A stretch of DNA of 64,000 nucleotides from Laceyella putida (GTDB taxonomy: Bacteria > Bacillota > Bacilli > Thermoactinomycetales > Thermoactinomycetaceae), in assembly GCF_042665195.1 (NCBI RefSeq), contig NZ_JBHTBW010000087.1, forward strand, positions 28,516 to 92,515, in the 5' to 3' direction. Below the pieces are notes generated by a model. It did not search any database and was not told the DNA's origin. It was given only the letters and a program-made list of their open reading frames with translations. Positions 1-7,406 of this stretch are shown here, in pieces (position 1 is the stretch's first letter; every line of letters begins with the position of its first letter). The translations under genes were made by a program, and so were the position numbers.

Positions 1-81
1 ACTTACCGGCTTGATGTAAAAGATACTTTATCTTACTATCGTGTCAAAGGATATAGTTCATTAAACACTTTGGGTGATTAG
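1..81 (+). CDS. C-terminal end of an unknown protein (partial)
   Basis: An open frame enters from before the window and stops with TAG at 79-81, giving 26 residues that end in SSLNTLGD. Its composition is protein-like, but there is too little to assign a family. It runs toward the convergent toxin-antitoxin-like pair. Confidence 0.4.
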   Translation, partial: TYRLDVKDTLSYYRVKGYSSLNTLGD

Positions 82-145
82 TATTATTAAATCCTAGAAA
101 AGTGCACACACTTTATGGTTACAACTGCATCATCTAAATATAAAG

Positions 146-176
146 AAACAGGCTGGTTTTACCCCGCCTGTTTTTC
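146..176 (-). terminator. Rho-independent terminator
   Basis: ACAGGC (148-153) pairs with GCCTGT (166-171); read leftward it is followed by a T-rich tract. It overlaps the last codons of the HTH gene and probably ends that operon. Confidence 0.6.
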
Positions 177-674
177 TTGTTTCGCCGCAGCCATTTCATC
201 CTGGCCACTTGCATATTCTTCTCGTCCTTTAGCTACCTCTACGATCTGAGGAGCGGCAAACATCAACTCGATATCTAAAGCTTTTAAAACTTGTTCGATT
301 CGCTCCATACTAGCACCAGAGTATTCATAACGCTCATCACGGGAGACCTGAGAATTGGAGACCCCCATCCGGTTGGCCAACTCACTTTGAGTAAGGCCAC
401 GCCAAAGACGGAGTTTAATGAGGTGTGTGCCAATCTCTCCTAGCTTACAGGTATAAGGGTCAAATTCCCCGCGCATCACCCGCTCGTATTCCTCCACCTC
501 TCGTTTGTCGTTGAGATGAAAGTTTTCTGCAAACCCAATCGCAATCTGAATCATCTGTTCCGTAAACCCTTGTTCCTCTAGCTTCTTTCTTTCTTCTTGA
601 AGCAATTGTTCTTGTTTCTCTACCTTGGCTTTCAACTTTTTATACTCTTGTTCCGTACGAATCATGGCACTCAT
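159..674 (-). CDS. XRE-family HTH protein, probable antitoxin
   Basis: The protein has 171 aa. Residues about 5-40 are a charged coiled coil, and about 83-137 hold a helix-turn-helix with the Cro/CI pattern RxxxGLTQSELAxRMGVSNSQVS. The start ATG overlaps the stop of the upstream nucleotidyltransferase-like gene as ATGA, so the pair is translationally coupled; an in-frame ATG three codons later has the better-spaced AAAGG. In the order toxin then HTH protein (as in HigBA) the HTH member usually neutralises the toxin and represses the operon. The DNA-binding role is well supported; the antitoxin role is inferred from context. Confidence 0.7.
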   Translation of the reverse strand: MSAMIRTEQEYKKLKAKVEKQEQLLQEERKKLEEQGFTEQMIQIAIGFAENFHLNDKREVEEYERVMRGEFDPYTCKLGEIGTHLIKLRLWRGLTQSELANRMGVSNSQVSRDERYEYSGASMERIEQVLKALDIELMFAAPQIVEVAKGREEYASGQDEMAAAKQEKQAG

Positions 675-1252
675 CCTTTCTTTAGTAAGATGATTCCCTT
701 TTCGGTTCCGACCCGATCGTAGCGAAAGAACTCATCAAATTTACGAAGCTTGCCACCTGGATACCAGTCACCGGCATAAATCCCCCAACAATTTGGCATC
801 AGCTCGACCTTCAAACGCTCCCACATCAGGGTTTGGCGAATCCCTTTTTCATCAACAAATTCGCGTTTCCAAATGCTCCAAATGGGTTCATCAAACTTCT
901 TGTTAAGTTGCTCTGAGAAGATTTCAAAGTAGTCCAAGATCACTTCATGCCGCCTTACCTCATCCTCAATCTCCATTATCTCATCTGGGATCTGAAAATC
1001 ATAAAAACAGTCAATATCTCGCGGTCTAGGTTTATCGCTACAAAATGACCCATCTACATAAATATGTTCGACCCCGTAATCCCAAAGATAAGGAACCAAC
1101 CTCTCTAATCGATTAACCAAAGTTAGCCGCCATTCTGCATCCCATCCAGCAATCCAAGTTTCACCGTGTACAAGAACAGACTTTTTTAACTGATCAAAAG
1201 TTAACTCGTAAGTACCTGGGTCAAGATAACCGTAATCATTGAATCTAATCAT
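671..1252 (-). CDS. Nucleotidyltransferase-like protein (DUF6932 type), probable toxin
   Basis: The start is ATG at 1252, which has a GAGGGG site; a longer frame from 1387 lacks one. The 193-aa product opens with MIRFNDYGYLDPG and carries a nucleotidyltransferase-fold signature, GS followed after 8 residues by DxD (GSFCSDK…RDIDCF). This resembles MNT/AbiEii-like minimal nucleotidyltransferases and the DUF6932 family. A downstream coupled HTH gene suggests a toxin-antitoxin module in which the enzyme would modify RNA or protein. The fold is fairly clear; the toxin role is inference. Confidence 0.6.
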   Translation of the reverse strand: MIRFNDYGYLDPGTYELTFDQLKKSVLVHGETWIAGWDAEWRLTLVNRLERLVPYLWDYGVEHIYVDGSFCSDKPRPRDIDCFYDFQIPDEIMEIEDEVRRHEVILDYFEIFSEQLNKKFDEPIWSIWKREFVDEKGIRQTLMWERLKVELMPNCWGIYAGDWYPGGKLRKFDEFFRYDRVGTEKGIILLKKG

Positions 1253-1431
1253 AGTATACCCCTCACAACCTGAGATGAAACCCAATTCAACGAATGAACA
1301 AATTTGTTCACATCTTATATGGGTGTGTATGTTCATTTCTTTTATTCGATGCTTTTGTTCACATTTCCTTTGCCTGATTATATACAATTAAATAGATCAA
1401 ATTACTAACACTTTACATAGATAAGCACTAA

Positions 1432-1450
1432 CGATAATATAAGATTATCG
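1432..1450. other. Inverted repeat upstream of integrase (candidate recombination core)
   Basis: CGATAAT and ATTATCG face each other across a 5-bp spacer, 38 bp before the tyrosine recombinase start. Tyrosine recombinases act on such short dyads, so this could be an att/dif-like core; it could equally be an operator. Confidence 0.35.
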
Positions 1451-1487
1451 ATAATACTTTAAACAAATAAGTGAGGGGAGTAAGCCG

Positions 1488-2561
1488 ATGAGAGATGATC
1501 ACTCTGTTAACCATCACCTTGTTCCCGATGTAATACATCAAAGCGATAATGCATTAACACAGGAAATGGTTACACTCAATGAAGCGGCAATGGATTACAT
1601 TCAACATTCATTGGCAGAAAATACACGCAAATCCTACGAAGCGGATTGGAAACATTTTGAACAGTATTGCAAGAGCAGAAATTTAAGATCTCTTCCCGCC
1701 GAGCCAGAGACCGTTGCAAACTACATATCGGAAATGGCCAGAGGCACAGCAGATGACTCGAGAAAGAAGCGCAAAACCTCTACCATCCAACGACGGATCA
1801 TTACGATTCGCCGCTTTCATGAACTTTGGATCGCCTATCAACGAAATTTAGCCAAAGAGCAAGGAGTGCCCTTTCATGAAATGCTTAATCCAGCGAACTC
1901 GGTTGCGGTTAAAGAAACCTGGAAAGGGATTCAACGCAAAGAAGGGGAACGGGTCACGAAAAAGAGACCGGCTACCGCAGAGGTCGTAACGGCCATTTGC
2001 AAAGATATCCCCAATGACTTACAGGGAATTCGAGATAGAGCCATCTTGACACTTGGCTATGCCGGCGCTTTCCGGCGATCGGAGCTGTCCGCCTTGGATG
2101 TGGAGGATATAGAGGAAGCGAGCAATGGGTTATGGATCACCATCAAGCAATCCAAAACGGACCAGACGAAAAAAGGGGAACGAATTTTGATTCAATATGG
2201 ACAGAGCGCAGAAACCTGTCCCATTCGGAACCTTCAACGTTGGCTAAAAGCGGCGGGAATCCAAAGTGGTCCCATCTTCCGCCGAATCGATCCATCTCGT
2301 AAAGAAGTCTGGCCACACCGATTAGGCCCTCAATCCATCAAAGATGCTATCAAACGAGTAGCGAAAAAGGCTGGATTTAACGAAGCAGATTTTGCCGGAC
2401 ATAGCGTCCGCCGGGGATTTATTACCACGACCTATGCCTTGGGGCATGGGGAGCATGACATCATGCAACACACAAGGCATAAATCGTTGCAAGTGTTCCG
2501 AGGCTATATCGATGACCTGAAGAAGTCGAAGAACAATCCAACATCGAATATGGGTATATAG
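1488..2561 (+). CDS. Tyrosine recombinase / integrase
   Basis: A 357-aa phage-integrase family enzyme. Residues about 40-150 form a SAM-like core-binding domain (NTRKSYEADWKHFEQYC). The catalytic domain has the first Arg in GAFRRSEL (about 195), a lysine in the SKTD hairpin, HSVRR (about 305-309), a second His in QHTRHKS and the nucleophile Tyr in GYIDD (about 340). All key residues are present, so it should be active in integration or multimer resolution. GAGGGG precedes the ATG. An inverted repeat directly upstream may be its site. Confidence 0.9.
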   Translation: MRDDHSVNHHLVPDVIHQSDNALTQEMVTLNEAAMDYIQHSLAENTRKSYEADWKHFEQYCKSRNLRSLPAEPETVANYISEMARGTADDSRKKRKTSTIQRRIITIRRFHELWIAYQRNLAKEQGVPFHEMLNPANSVAVKETWKGIQRKEGERVTKKRPATAEVVTAICKDIPNDLQGIRDRAILTLGYAGAFRRSELSALDVEDIEEASNGLWITIKQSKTDQTKKGERILIQYGQSAETCPIRNLQRWLKAAGIQSGPIFRRIDPSRKEVWPHRLGPQSIKDAIKRVAKKAGFNEADFAGHSVRRGFITTTYALGHGEHDIMQHTRHKSLQVFRGYIDDLKKSKNNPTSNMGI

Positions 2562-2855
2562 AAGGTTTTTTGGGTAAGCAAACCAAGAACCTTTCTCAAG
2601 CCCCTATCCGCCTGAAGCTGGCCGAATTGCCGTCTCTCGCGGATTTAACGGTAGCAAATGCTACAGGACTCGTTGTCGGCAGGCTCTCAACGGTTCGTTA
2701 CCTCACCGCCATCGTATACTACTGGTGGAACAGTAGGCTTCATCGCAGTGTGAAGCAGTTATTCAAGCGACTTTCACGTCGCAGAGGGAGCATCCATCGA
2801 TTTTGGTATCATCTCCCCAGTAAATGGAATCTATTGTGTCGTGAGTCCTGAAAAC
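2562..2855. other. Intergenic region between integrase and CRISPR array
   Basis: An AAGGTT/AACCTT hairpin follows the integrase stop. The 93-codon TTG frame at 2570-2851 has no ribosome site or recognisable domain. The stretch may act as the CRISPR leader if the array is read rightward, but it is not especially A/T rich. Confidence 0.3.
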
Positions 2856-2910
2856 AAAAAGCCTGTCAACCTGATCCGTTTTTCACTATTGGGAGGTTGA
2901 CAGGCTTTTT
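2856..2910. terminator. Long inverted repeat left of the CRISPR array
   Basis: A perfect 17-bp stem (AAAAAGCCTGTCAACCT against its complement) encloses a 21-nt loop and ends in a T run, two bases before the first CRISPR repeat. It works as a bidirectional terminator structure. The stem is nearly the same as the hairpin on the other side of the array. Confidence 0.75.
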
Positions 2911-2911
2911 T

Positions 2912-3325
2912 AGTTCCATTCCACTATGGGTGCAATTAAAACGAGAATCATGAAGGATGGTTATTTAGGAGGATATGCTGGTATTAGTTTCCATTCCACT
3001 ATGGGTGCAATTAAAACTCCTAATTGAATGAAGACCTATTTTAGCATGTCTTTGCGGTTACGTGAAAGTTTCCATTCCAAAATGGGTGCAATTAAAACGG
3101 AGAACTGCCGGACGGCTATTATGATTCTCACAAAATATACGTTTCCATTCCACTATGGGTGCAATTGAAACCCACATGTCGAATGTCATTCTGGGCATTT
3201 TCCTCTTTGTAACGTGAAAGTTTCCATTCCACTATGGGTGCAATTAAAACGATCCGAACTGAGACCAGTTTTATGGGATTGGCTCCCCGAGACAGTTTCC
3301 ATTCCACAATGGGTGCAATTAAAAC
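2912..3325 (+). CRISPR. CRISPR mini-array, 6 repeats and 5 spacers
   Basis: Six copies of a 31-bp repeat (GTTTCCATTCC…GGGTGCAATTAAAAC) start at 2912, 2987, 3068, 3141, 3220 and 3295. Copy 1 is degenerate in its first two bases, copies 3 and 6 differ in the ACTATG centre and copy 4 ends AATTGAAAC. The repeat end resembles the ATTGAAAC tag of type I-B/III arrays, so crRNA is probably read from the + strand. Spacers are 44, 50, 42, 48 and 44 nt, longer than usual; spacers 2 and 4 both end in ACGTGAAA. A partial repeat (GTTTCCA) abuts the right hairpin at 3394. Confidence 0.92.
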
Positions 3326-3399
3326 CTTGGTTTTTCAAGGGTTTTGGGAGATGCCATTTTTTCCAATCCCCTTAAACACCTTGATTTTACTACGTTTCC

Positions 3400-3455
3400 A
3401 AAAAGTCTGTCAACCTTCTCTATCTCCAAAAACCCGGGGGGTTGACAGACTTTTT
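3400..3455. terminator. Long inverted repeat right of the CRISPR array
   Basis: A 16-bp stem (AAAAAGTCTGTCAACC and complement) with a 24-nt loop sits between the array and the cas2 remnant. It can terminate both the array transcript and cas2, and its stem matches the left hairpin at 15 of 16 positions. Confidence 0.75.
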
Positions 3456-3459
3456 GATA

Positions 3460-3711
3460 TTAAAAGATCGTATCGATATCATATGAAGAGGGTAAGCCTA
3501 AGACTTGCTTTCTCATCAACTTAGATGAAGACATGATAAAAAAGATTACTTGGTCTTCTTGTGGCTGAATCACCTGTTTGAGCTGGTATTGCAGTTCGTT
3601 TAGTTTCTTTTCACTGATCATTCCTTCGAAGGTGGAATTTTGAATATGGAAGAGGTATTTTTCAAAGATCTTCTTTACTTTAGCAACTCTCTTAACGTTC
3701 ACGTCATACAT
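3460..3711 (-). CDS. cas2: Cas2-like protein with damaged N-terminus
   Basis: About 83 residues beginning MYDVNVKRVAKVKKIFEKYL and containing QNSTFEG and DQVIFF, the ferredoxin-like core of Cas2, which with Cas1 integrates spacers. Normal Cas2 has a first strand of five or six hydrophobic residues before YDVN; here it is missing. An ATG at 3724 lies one frame off through a run of six C, so a frameshift has probably replaced that strand. No cas1 or effector genes are in the window. It is likely non-functional or uses other Cas proteins. Confidence 0.75.
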   Translation of the reverse strand: MYDVNVKRVAKVKKIFEKYLFHIQNSTFEGMISEKKLNELQYQLKQVIQPQEDQVIFFIMSSSKLMRKQVLGLPSSYDIDTIF

Positions 3712-3751
3712 GCTGGGGGGACATCCTAGAACCTTTCTCTTTTTTTCTGAC

Positions 3752-3769
3752 TGTCTCAAAAAGGTGTTC
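3752..3769 (+). repeat. Dispersed 18-bp recombinase-type site, copy a
   Basis: TGTCTCAAAAAGGTGTTC. It is identical in its 18 bp to copies at 31739-31760, 33448-33469 and 51074-51091, and matches 17 of 18 at 29919-29936 upstream of the serine recombinase gene. Confidence 0.8.
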
Positions 3770-3863
3770 GGCTAGGTGCAAAAATGAGCCTTCTTCCCCT
3801 CCGAGACGGTTCCATAAACCCATGTGGTATAATCACACTAAATTTAATCGCGGAGTGATCAGT

Positions 3864-4412
3864 ATGAGCATCGATGAAAACATCATGAGTTTTATATATA
3901 AGGAAAACAAACAGCTGGCACTTCCTTATCAACCAGGCGACATCATTCCTGTCCGGATTACCAAGCTGGTAGACTATGGAGCGTTCGCGGTGACGAAAGA
4001 TCAATATCTCGCTTCAGGCCTTATTCATATCTCCCAGATTCCAGAAGGGTTAGAATTACAAACCATGCAGATCATTGAAGCGGAAGTCCGCCAAGTGAAG
4101 GACGGGAACAAACTGGAACTCAGCCTGATGCATCATGATAAACAGGAAAGTCCGTTTAAAGTATTGGCTAATATCAAAGAACCATTGCCAGAGAAACAGG
4201 CGCCGGCCGATGAAGTACAAGAAATCATCCAATATCTCTCCAGGGAATTCGGCTTAGTGTCTGAAGAGTCAAAACAAAAAGTTGAAGAGATGGTAAGGGA
4301 AATGGGGGTGTTCCAGTTTACGATGGCTATGACAAAGACACTCCCTACATTCAAGCGGGATCTTGTTTATCATTTTCTCAAGGAGATGGAACAAGGGAGG
4401 GAGCATCTTTGA
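3864..4412 (+). CDS. S1-domain RNA-binding protein
   Basis: The 182-aa protein starts at the ATG preceded by CGGAGTG. Residues about 22-90 form an S1/OB domain (GDIIPVRITKLVDYGAFAVT…GLIHISQI…KLELSL) as in general stress protein 13 and RNase-associated S1 proteins. The C-terminal half is helical and includes a repeated EE.K..VEEMV pattern. It probably binds RNA or single-stranded nucleic acid. It is the first gene rightward after the copy-a repeat and overlaps the next gene. Confidence 0.75.
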   Translation: MSIDENIMSFIYKENKQLALPYQPGDIIPVRITKLVDYGAFAVTKDQYLASGLIHISQIPEGLELQTMQIIEAEVRQVKDGNKLELSLMHHDKQESPFKVLANIKEPLPEKQAPADEVQEIIQYLSREFGLVSEESKQKVEEMVREMGVFQFTMAMTKTLPTFKRDLVYHFLKEMEQGREHL

Positions 4413-4656
4413 CCCGGCTCGCTTCCGCTTTACACGGCATCTGTGGGAACGATTAGAGCAACGGTTGGGGAAAGGCTGGTGCGGGCGAGACATTGATCAA
4501 TTAATTAAGGAAAGCCAAGTCTTGCTTCAAACAGAAGATCACCTATATCTGTATCATCCAGGTGAAGATATTCGTTTTCCCTGTGTGAGAGACGGTGACC
4601 AGTGGGTAATCAAGTCAGTGATCGTACAAGGGATGTGGATGGAGGCGAAGAAATAA
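4363..4656 (+). CDS. Small hypothetical protein, DUF4258-like pattern
   Basis: The open frame is 97 codons, but the first 15 overlap the S1 gene and the start is uncertain; AGGGAGG at 4395-4401 points to initiation near 4405, where only a non-standard ATC is in frame. The core FTRHLWERLEQRLG…YLYHPGEDIRFPC…WVIKSVI resembles small DUF4258/RelE-fold proteins. A shrunken copy of this gene lies at 5538-5586. Confidence 0.5.
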   Translation: MFIIFSRRWNKGGSIFDPARFRFTRHLWERLEQRLGKGWCGRDIDQLIKESQVLLQTEDHLYLYHPGEDIRFPCVRDGDQWVIKSVIVQGMWMEAKK

Positions 4657-4740
4657 TATTAGTGCTTATAAATAAATTAATCGAGAGAAAAAGCCTAATG
4701 TTCACCTGGAGAAACCCGTTTGTATTTATAGGGAGAGAAA

Positions 4741-5424
4741 ATGAATATCATGAATAGAAAAGCGATTTTACAAGGCATTTTCAAATGGATGATTGGCCTT
4801 ATCGTGATTGCAGTATTGATGATGCTTGCTTACTTTGGATTTAAAATTTGGATGGAATATGCGAACTCAGATTCGTTTAAAGGAGAAGTGAATGCGGCCA
4901 TAATCACAGGACTTGTCGGGATATTAACGTTAATAGGGACGAGTGTGCTAACAGCTTATTTTAATTACCGTTCACAAAGGTTAACGATTCGAGATGAAAT
5001 GTTTAAAAAGCGATGGGAGGTATATAACGAACTTAAATCAATAGCACGTCTTCTCTATTTCAAAATCGACGATTTTATACATGACCCTTCAATGGAAAAT
5101 ATTGTTCAAATACAAAATATCCAAACAGAATTTACCATGTATTTTGAGAAAAACAGTCTGTATTTATCAACCGAAGTAAAGAATCGGGCTATGCAGTATC
5201 GTTGGGCTACTAAGGCTTTTGTAGATCTAATTACTCAAAAAAATTCAGAGTGGTTCGATGCTTTTCTTGAAAAAGATACAATAAGTTATGATTTAACCAG
5301 AGAGGAAATAAAAAGATTACCAACGTATTGGGATATAGAAAAACCTATACTGGAAGCCAGTACAATTTCAGATGAATATATGATTACGAATATAAATTCA
5401 AATCACAAATTTGGAAGGAATTAG
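4741..5424 (+). CDS. Two-TM membrane protein with cytosolic helical domain
   Basis: A 227-aa product of unknown function. TM1 is about residues 13-37 and TM2 about 49-72; between them lies GEVNAAIITG, after which come a basic stretch and a helical cytosolic domain (RDEMFKKRWEVYNELKS). GGGAGAG precedes the ATG. The layout recalls other membrane proteins of the window (27694-28308, 28322-29236, 14120-15244), including the E-V-x-A-A motif before TM2, and loosely SLATT-type two-TM effectors. Confidence 0.65.
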   Translation: MNIMNRKAILQGIFKWMIGLIVIAVLMMLAYFGFKIWMEYANSDSFKGEVNAAIITGLVGILTLIGTSVLTAYFNYRSQRLTIRDEMFKKRWEVYNELKSIARLLYFKIDDFIHDPSMENIVQIQNIQTEFTMYFEKNSLYLSTEVKNRAMQYRWATKAFVDLITQKNSEWFDAFLEKDTISYDLTREEIKRLPTYWDIEKPILEASTISDEYMITNINSNHKFGRN

Positions 5425-5537
5425 GTCTTTCATCTATTGAAAAAGAACTACAAAACTTAAGAAAATAATTCAACGCTTTCGCTACTTTCGTATTTAAAAC
5501 TCTATTTCTTGGTAAGTTCAAGGTGATAGCACTAATG

Positions 5538-5586
5538 CTTTGGCCCAGCTTGTTTCCGCTTTACTGGATGGAAGCGAAGGAATAAA
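5538..5586 (+). repeat. Collapsed remnant copy of the 97-codon gene
   Basis: The first 27 bp match the start of the coding region at 4407-4433 (4 mismatches), and the next 22 bp match its last bases at 4634-4655. The middle, about 200 bp, is deleted. The membrane-protein gene is therefore flanked by an intact and a deleted copy of the same gene. Confidence 0.65.
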
Positions 5587-5613
5587 CGTAAGGGTGAAAG
5601 GAAAGATCTTTTA

Positions 5614-6003
5614 ATGACCTCACCATATTTTGAATATCTAAGTGAACCCTTTCGGAATCGGTTTGATCACTATGCCAACAGCTTGACTAAGCGAAGAATT
5701 ATCTTGAATTGGCCCAAAGACAAGGAGCGCATCAAACGTCAGTTGTATAAAGATGATGTCTACCTGGACGATCAATTCATGAGATACCTGACCAATTATT
5801 TCAATGAAATCAAACCCCTTCTCCTTCAATCCTATCAAGAAGAATACCCCGGAAAGCATCCAACACCCATCGAACTAATCAATTGGATGAGGGATTGCAT
5901 GATTGTTTCACGTCTGCTTGGAAGAAAAAAAGAAATGAAAACGTGGATAGAAATCATTAAGGTTTGCGATTGGTTACGAGAAGATAACCTGATGAAAATA
6001 TAA
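5614..6003 (+). CDS. Hypothetical protein
   Basis: 129 aa, starting at ATG with AAAGGAAAG upstream. It is soluble, helical and basic in the middle (KRRIILNWPKDKERIKRQLYKDD). No family recognised. It converges on the 109-aa gene across a shared terminator. Confidence 0.6.
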   Translation: MTSPYFEYLSEPFRNRFDHYANSLTKRRIILNWPKDKERIKRQLYKDDVYLDDQFMRYLTNYFNEIKPLLLQSYQEEYPGKHPTPIELINWMRDCMIVSRLLGRKKEMKTWIEIIKVCDWLREDNLMKI

Positions 6004-6034
6004 AAGGCTGAGGAAACCCTCAGCCCTGATTTTT
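6004..6034. terminator. Bidirectional terminator
   Basis: GGCTGAGG (6006-6013) pairs with CCTCAGCC (6018-6025), followed by a T-rich tract; it separates convergent genes. Confidence 0.8.
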
Positions 6035-6362
6035 ACCAACCAAATCCACCAGATCCAAATCCAGTACCACTGCTACCTCCGCCACCACCATTATTATCAT
6101 CGTCGTCGTCATCGTCATCCCACCAGCAATTCCCGCCTACATTTTTGACCGCTTCCCGTAGCTTCCGTTGATATTCTCTCTCTTCTTCCTCCTCTTTTTT
6201 GCGCCTCGCCTCCGCCTCCGCCTCTTCCAGTTCCCGCTTCTTTTGCAACTGGCGCTGGTACTCCGCCTCCAAGTCGTCCCCTTCAAGATTCGATCCCGCA
6301 AAATCAGACATTCTTCCGTATTCGGACTTTTTCTTTCTTCGATCTCTGCCAAAGAATGGCAT
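6033..6362 (-). CDS. Low-complexity protein: coiled coil, Asp run, Gly tail
   Basis: 109 aa. Residues about 30-72 are a Glu/Arg/Lys-rich coiled coil, followed by CWW, a run of eight Asp, and a Gly/Ser-rich tail ending GFGW. GGAGGGG precedes the ATG, and promoter 6478-6506 reads into it. No enzymatic fold is visible. The aromatic-acidic-glycine tail resembles the disordered interaction tails of single-strand-binding-type proteins, which is only an analogy. Confidence 0.65.
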   Translation of the reverse strand: MPFFGRDRRKKKSEYGRMSDFAGSNLEGDDLEAEYQRQLQKKRELEEAEAEARRKKEEEEEREYQRKLREAVKNVGGNCWWDDDDDDDDNNGGGGGSSGTGFGSGGFGW

Positions 6363-6423
6363 GTGATCCCCTCCATTTTTATTTAATGGAGGATGTGGTA
6401 AACTAGAGATGGTCGATTCTCAA

Positions 6424-6451
6424 AAGCACCTCACTTCGGTGGGGTGTTTTT
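6424..6451. terminator. Hairpin with TTCG loop
   Basis: GCACCTCAC and GTGGGGTG pair around TTCG, followed by five T on the + strand. It lies between the 109-aa gene and its promoter, so it may act as an attenuator or belong to a short + transcript. Confidence 0.5.
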
Positions 6452-6477
6452 CATTTGTTTACCTCATCCTTAACTAT

Positions 6478-6506
6478 ATTATATAAATTTTAACTCGATT
6501 TGTAAA
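6478..6506 (-). promoter_or_regulatory. Shared-type promoter
   Basis: TTTACA, 17 bp and TATAAT on the minus strand, one of the family of near-identical promoters in this window. It reads toward the 109-aa gene. Confidence 0.7.
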
Positions 6507-6581
6507 TGAAAAAATGAATATATAAAAAATAAAATCAAATCATTTATCAGAACTAAAAAAAGAACCCCGAAGGATTCTTTT

Positions 6582-6974
6582 TCACACCATCGCCAATAAC
6601 GCCGCTTTGCAAATCAATTCCGGCAAGGCGTCCCCCTCCACCGTGACGTCATCCACCGATACTTGCACTTTCTTGCCGATTCGGATGACCACTTCTTTCC
6701 CTCTCTCCTGTAGATGTTTCACTACCTGAAACGCATGGGAGATATCTGCGGAGTAGAAGGGAATCGAACTATGTACAAACTTCGGATGTTGAACCATGCT
6801 CTCATCCGTTTTGGACATCATTTGCCATATGGCTTCATCGGATAACATGAATCCTGGAGGCAACGCGTCCAAGTCGGGTACATCCGAAATCATCTTCCCC
6901 ATGACTTGATCGGCCACCATTCGATCTAATTCCCTTCCCTGTTGCATCGCTAAGATGCGTTGTTGCTCTGTCAT
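6582..6974 (-). CDS. BC1872-family protein (phage ABA sandwich domain)
   Basis: The start is ATG at 6974, behind GGAAGG. The 130-aa product has a helical N-terminus (GRELDRMVADQVMGK) and a C-terminal alpha-beta-alpha sandwich (YSADISHAFQVVKHL…LPELICKAALLAMV), the pattern of the phage ABA sandwich family seen in Bacillus phages and plasmids. Its role is unknown. A second member is at 34957-35370. Confidence 0.75.
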   Translation of the reverse strand: MTEQQRILAMQQGRELDRMVADQVMGKMISDVPDLDALPPGFMLSDEAIWQMMSKTDESMVQHPKFVHSSIPFYSADISHAFQVVKHLQERGKEVVIRIGKKVQVSVDDVTVEGDALPELICKAALLAMV

Positions 6975-7036
6975 GGTCCCAACCTTCCCTATTCTGTCTC
7001 TCCTAAGGATACCAGAAGGATGAACCATCGCGAATG

Positions 7037-7070
7037 AAAAAAGCTAACCCGCTGGTATTGGGGTTAGCCT
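7037..7070 (-). terminator. Terminator
   Basis: GCTAACCC and GGGTTAGC pair; leftward reading ends in a T run. It ends the broken zinc-finger gene. Confidence 0.75.
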
Positions 7071-7079
7071 AAAGCACGC

Positions 7080-7355
7080 TTATGACTCTTCTTTACATGC
7101 TGCTGAACAGTAGTAGGGGTCGTTTCCTATCGCCAGCTCCCGCGGCACATCTGTTCCACAGACAGAGCAGAATACATAATCCCCATAGTCTATGCCTCGG
7201 AACTACATTGGCCGACTCACCATCTCATGGATCTCTTTATCGGTCAAGTCGAACCGCTGCAATTGCCATAGAACATTTGCGGCGTTTTGAAGAGGGAGCC
7301 CGGCGTTGTTCGCTAGGGCCCGGGCAAGATTCTTTGATTTCATCGAATGTACCAA
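7080..7355 (-). pseudogene. Small zinc-finger gene split by an in-frame TAG
   Basis: From TTG at 7355 (GGGAG 8 nt upstream) a 50-codon frame ends at TAG (7203-7205). The same frame stays open for 40 more codons and encodes a clear CxxC…CxxxC knuckle (FCSVCG…YYCSAACKEES), ending at TAA 7080. The second part has no start codon of its own. So either the gene is disrupted or amber read-through or a sequencing error is involved. Confidence 0.6.
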
Positions 7356-7406
7356 GATGTTCACTCCCTTTATTAGAATGATGGAGAGGGGATATTCCCC
7401 CTCTCG

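Noticed and set aside
2570..2851. 93-codon TTG frame between integrase and CRISPR array
   Set aside because: No ribosome site, no domain, biased composition, and it lies over a hairpin; treated as leader DNA.
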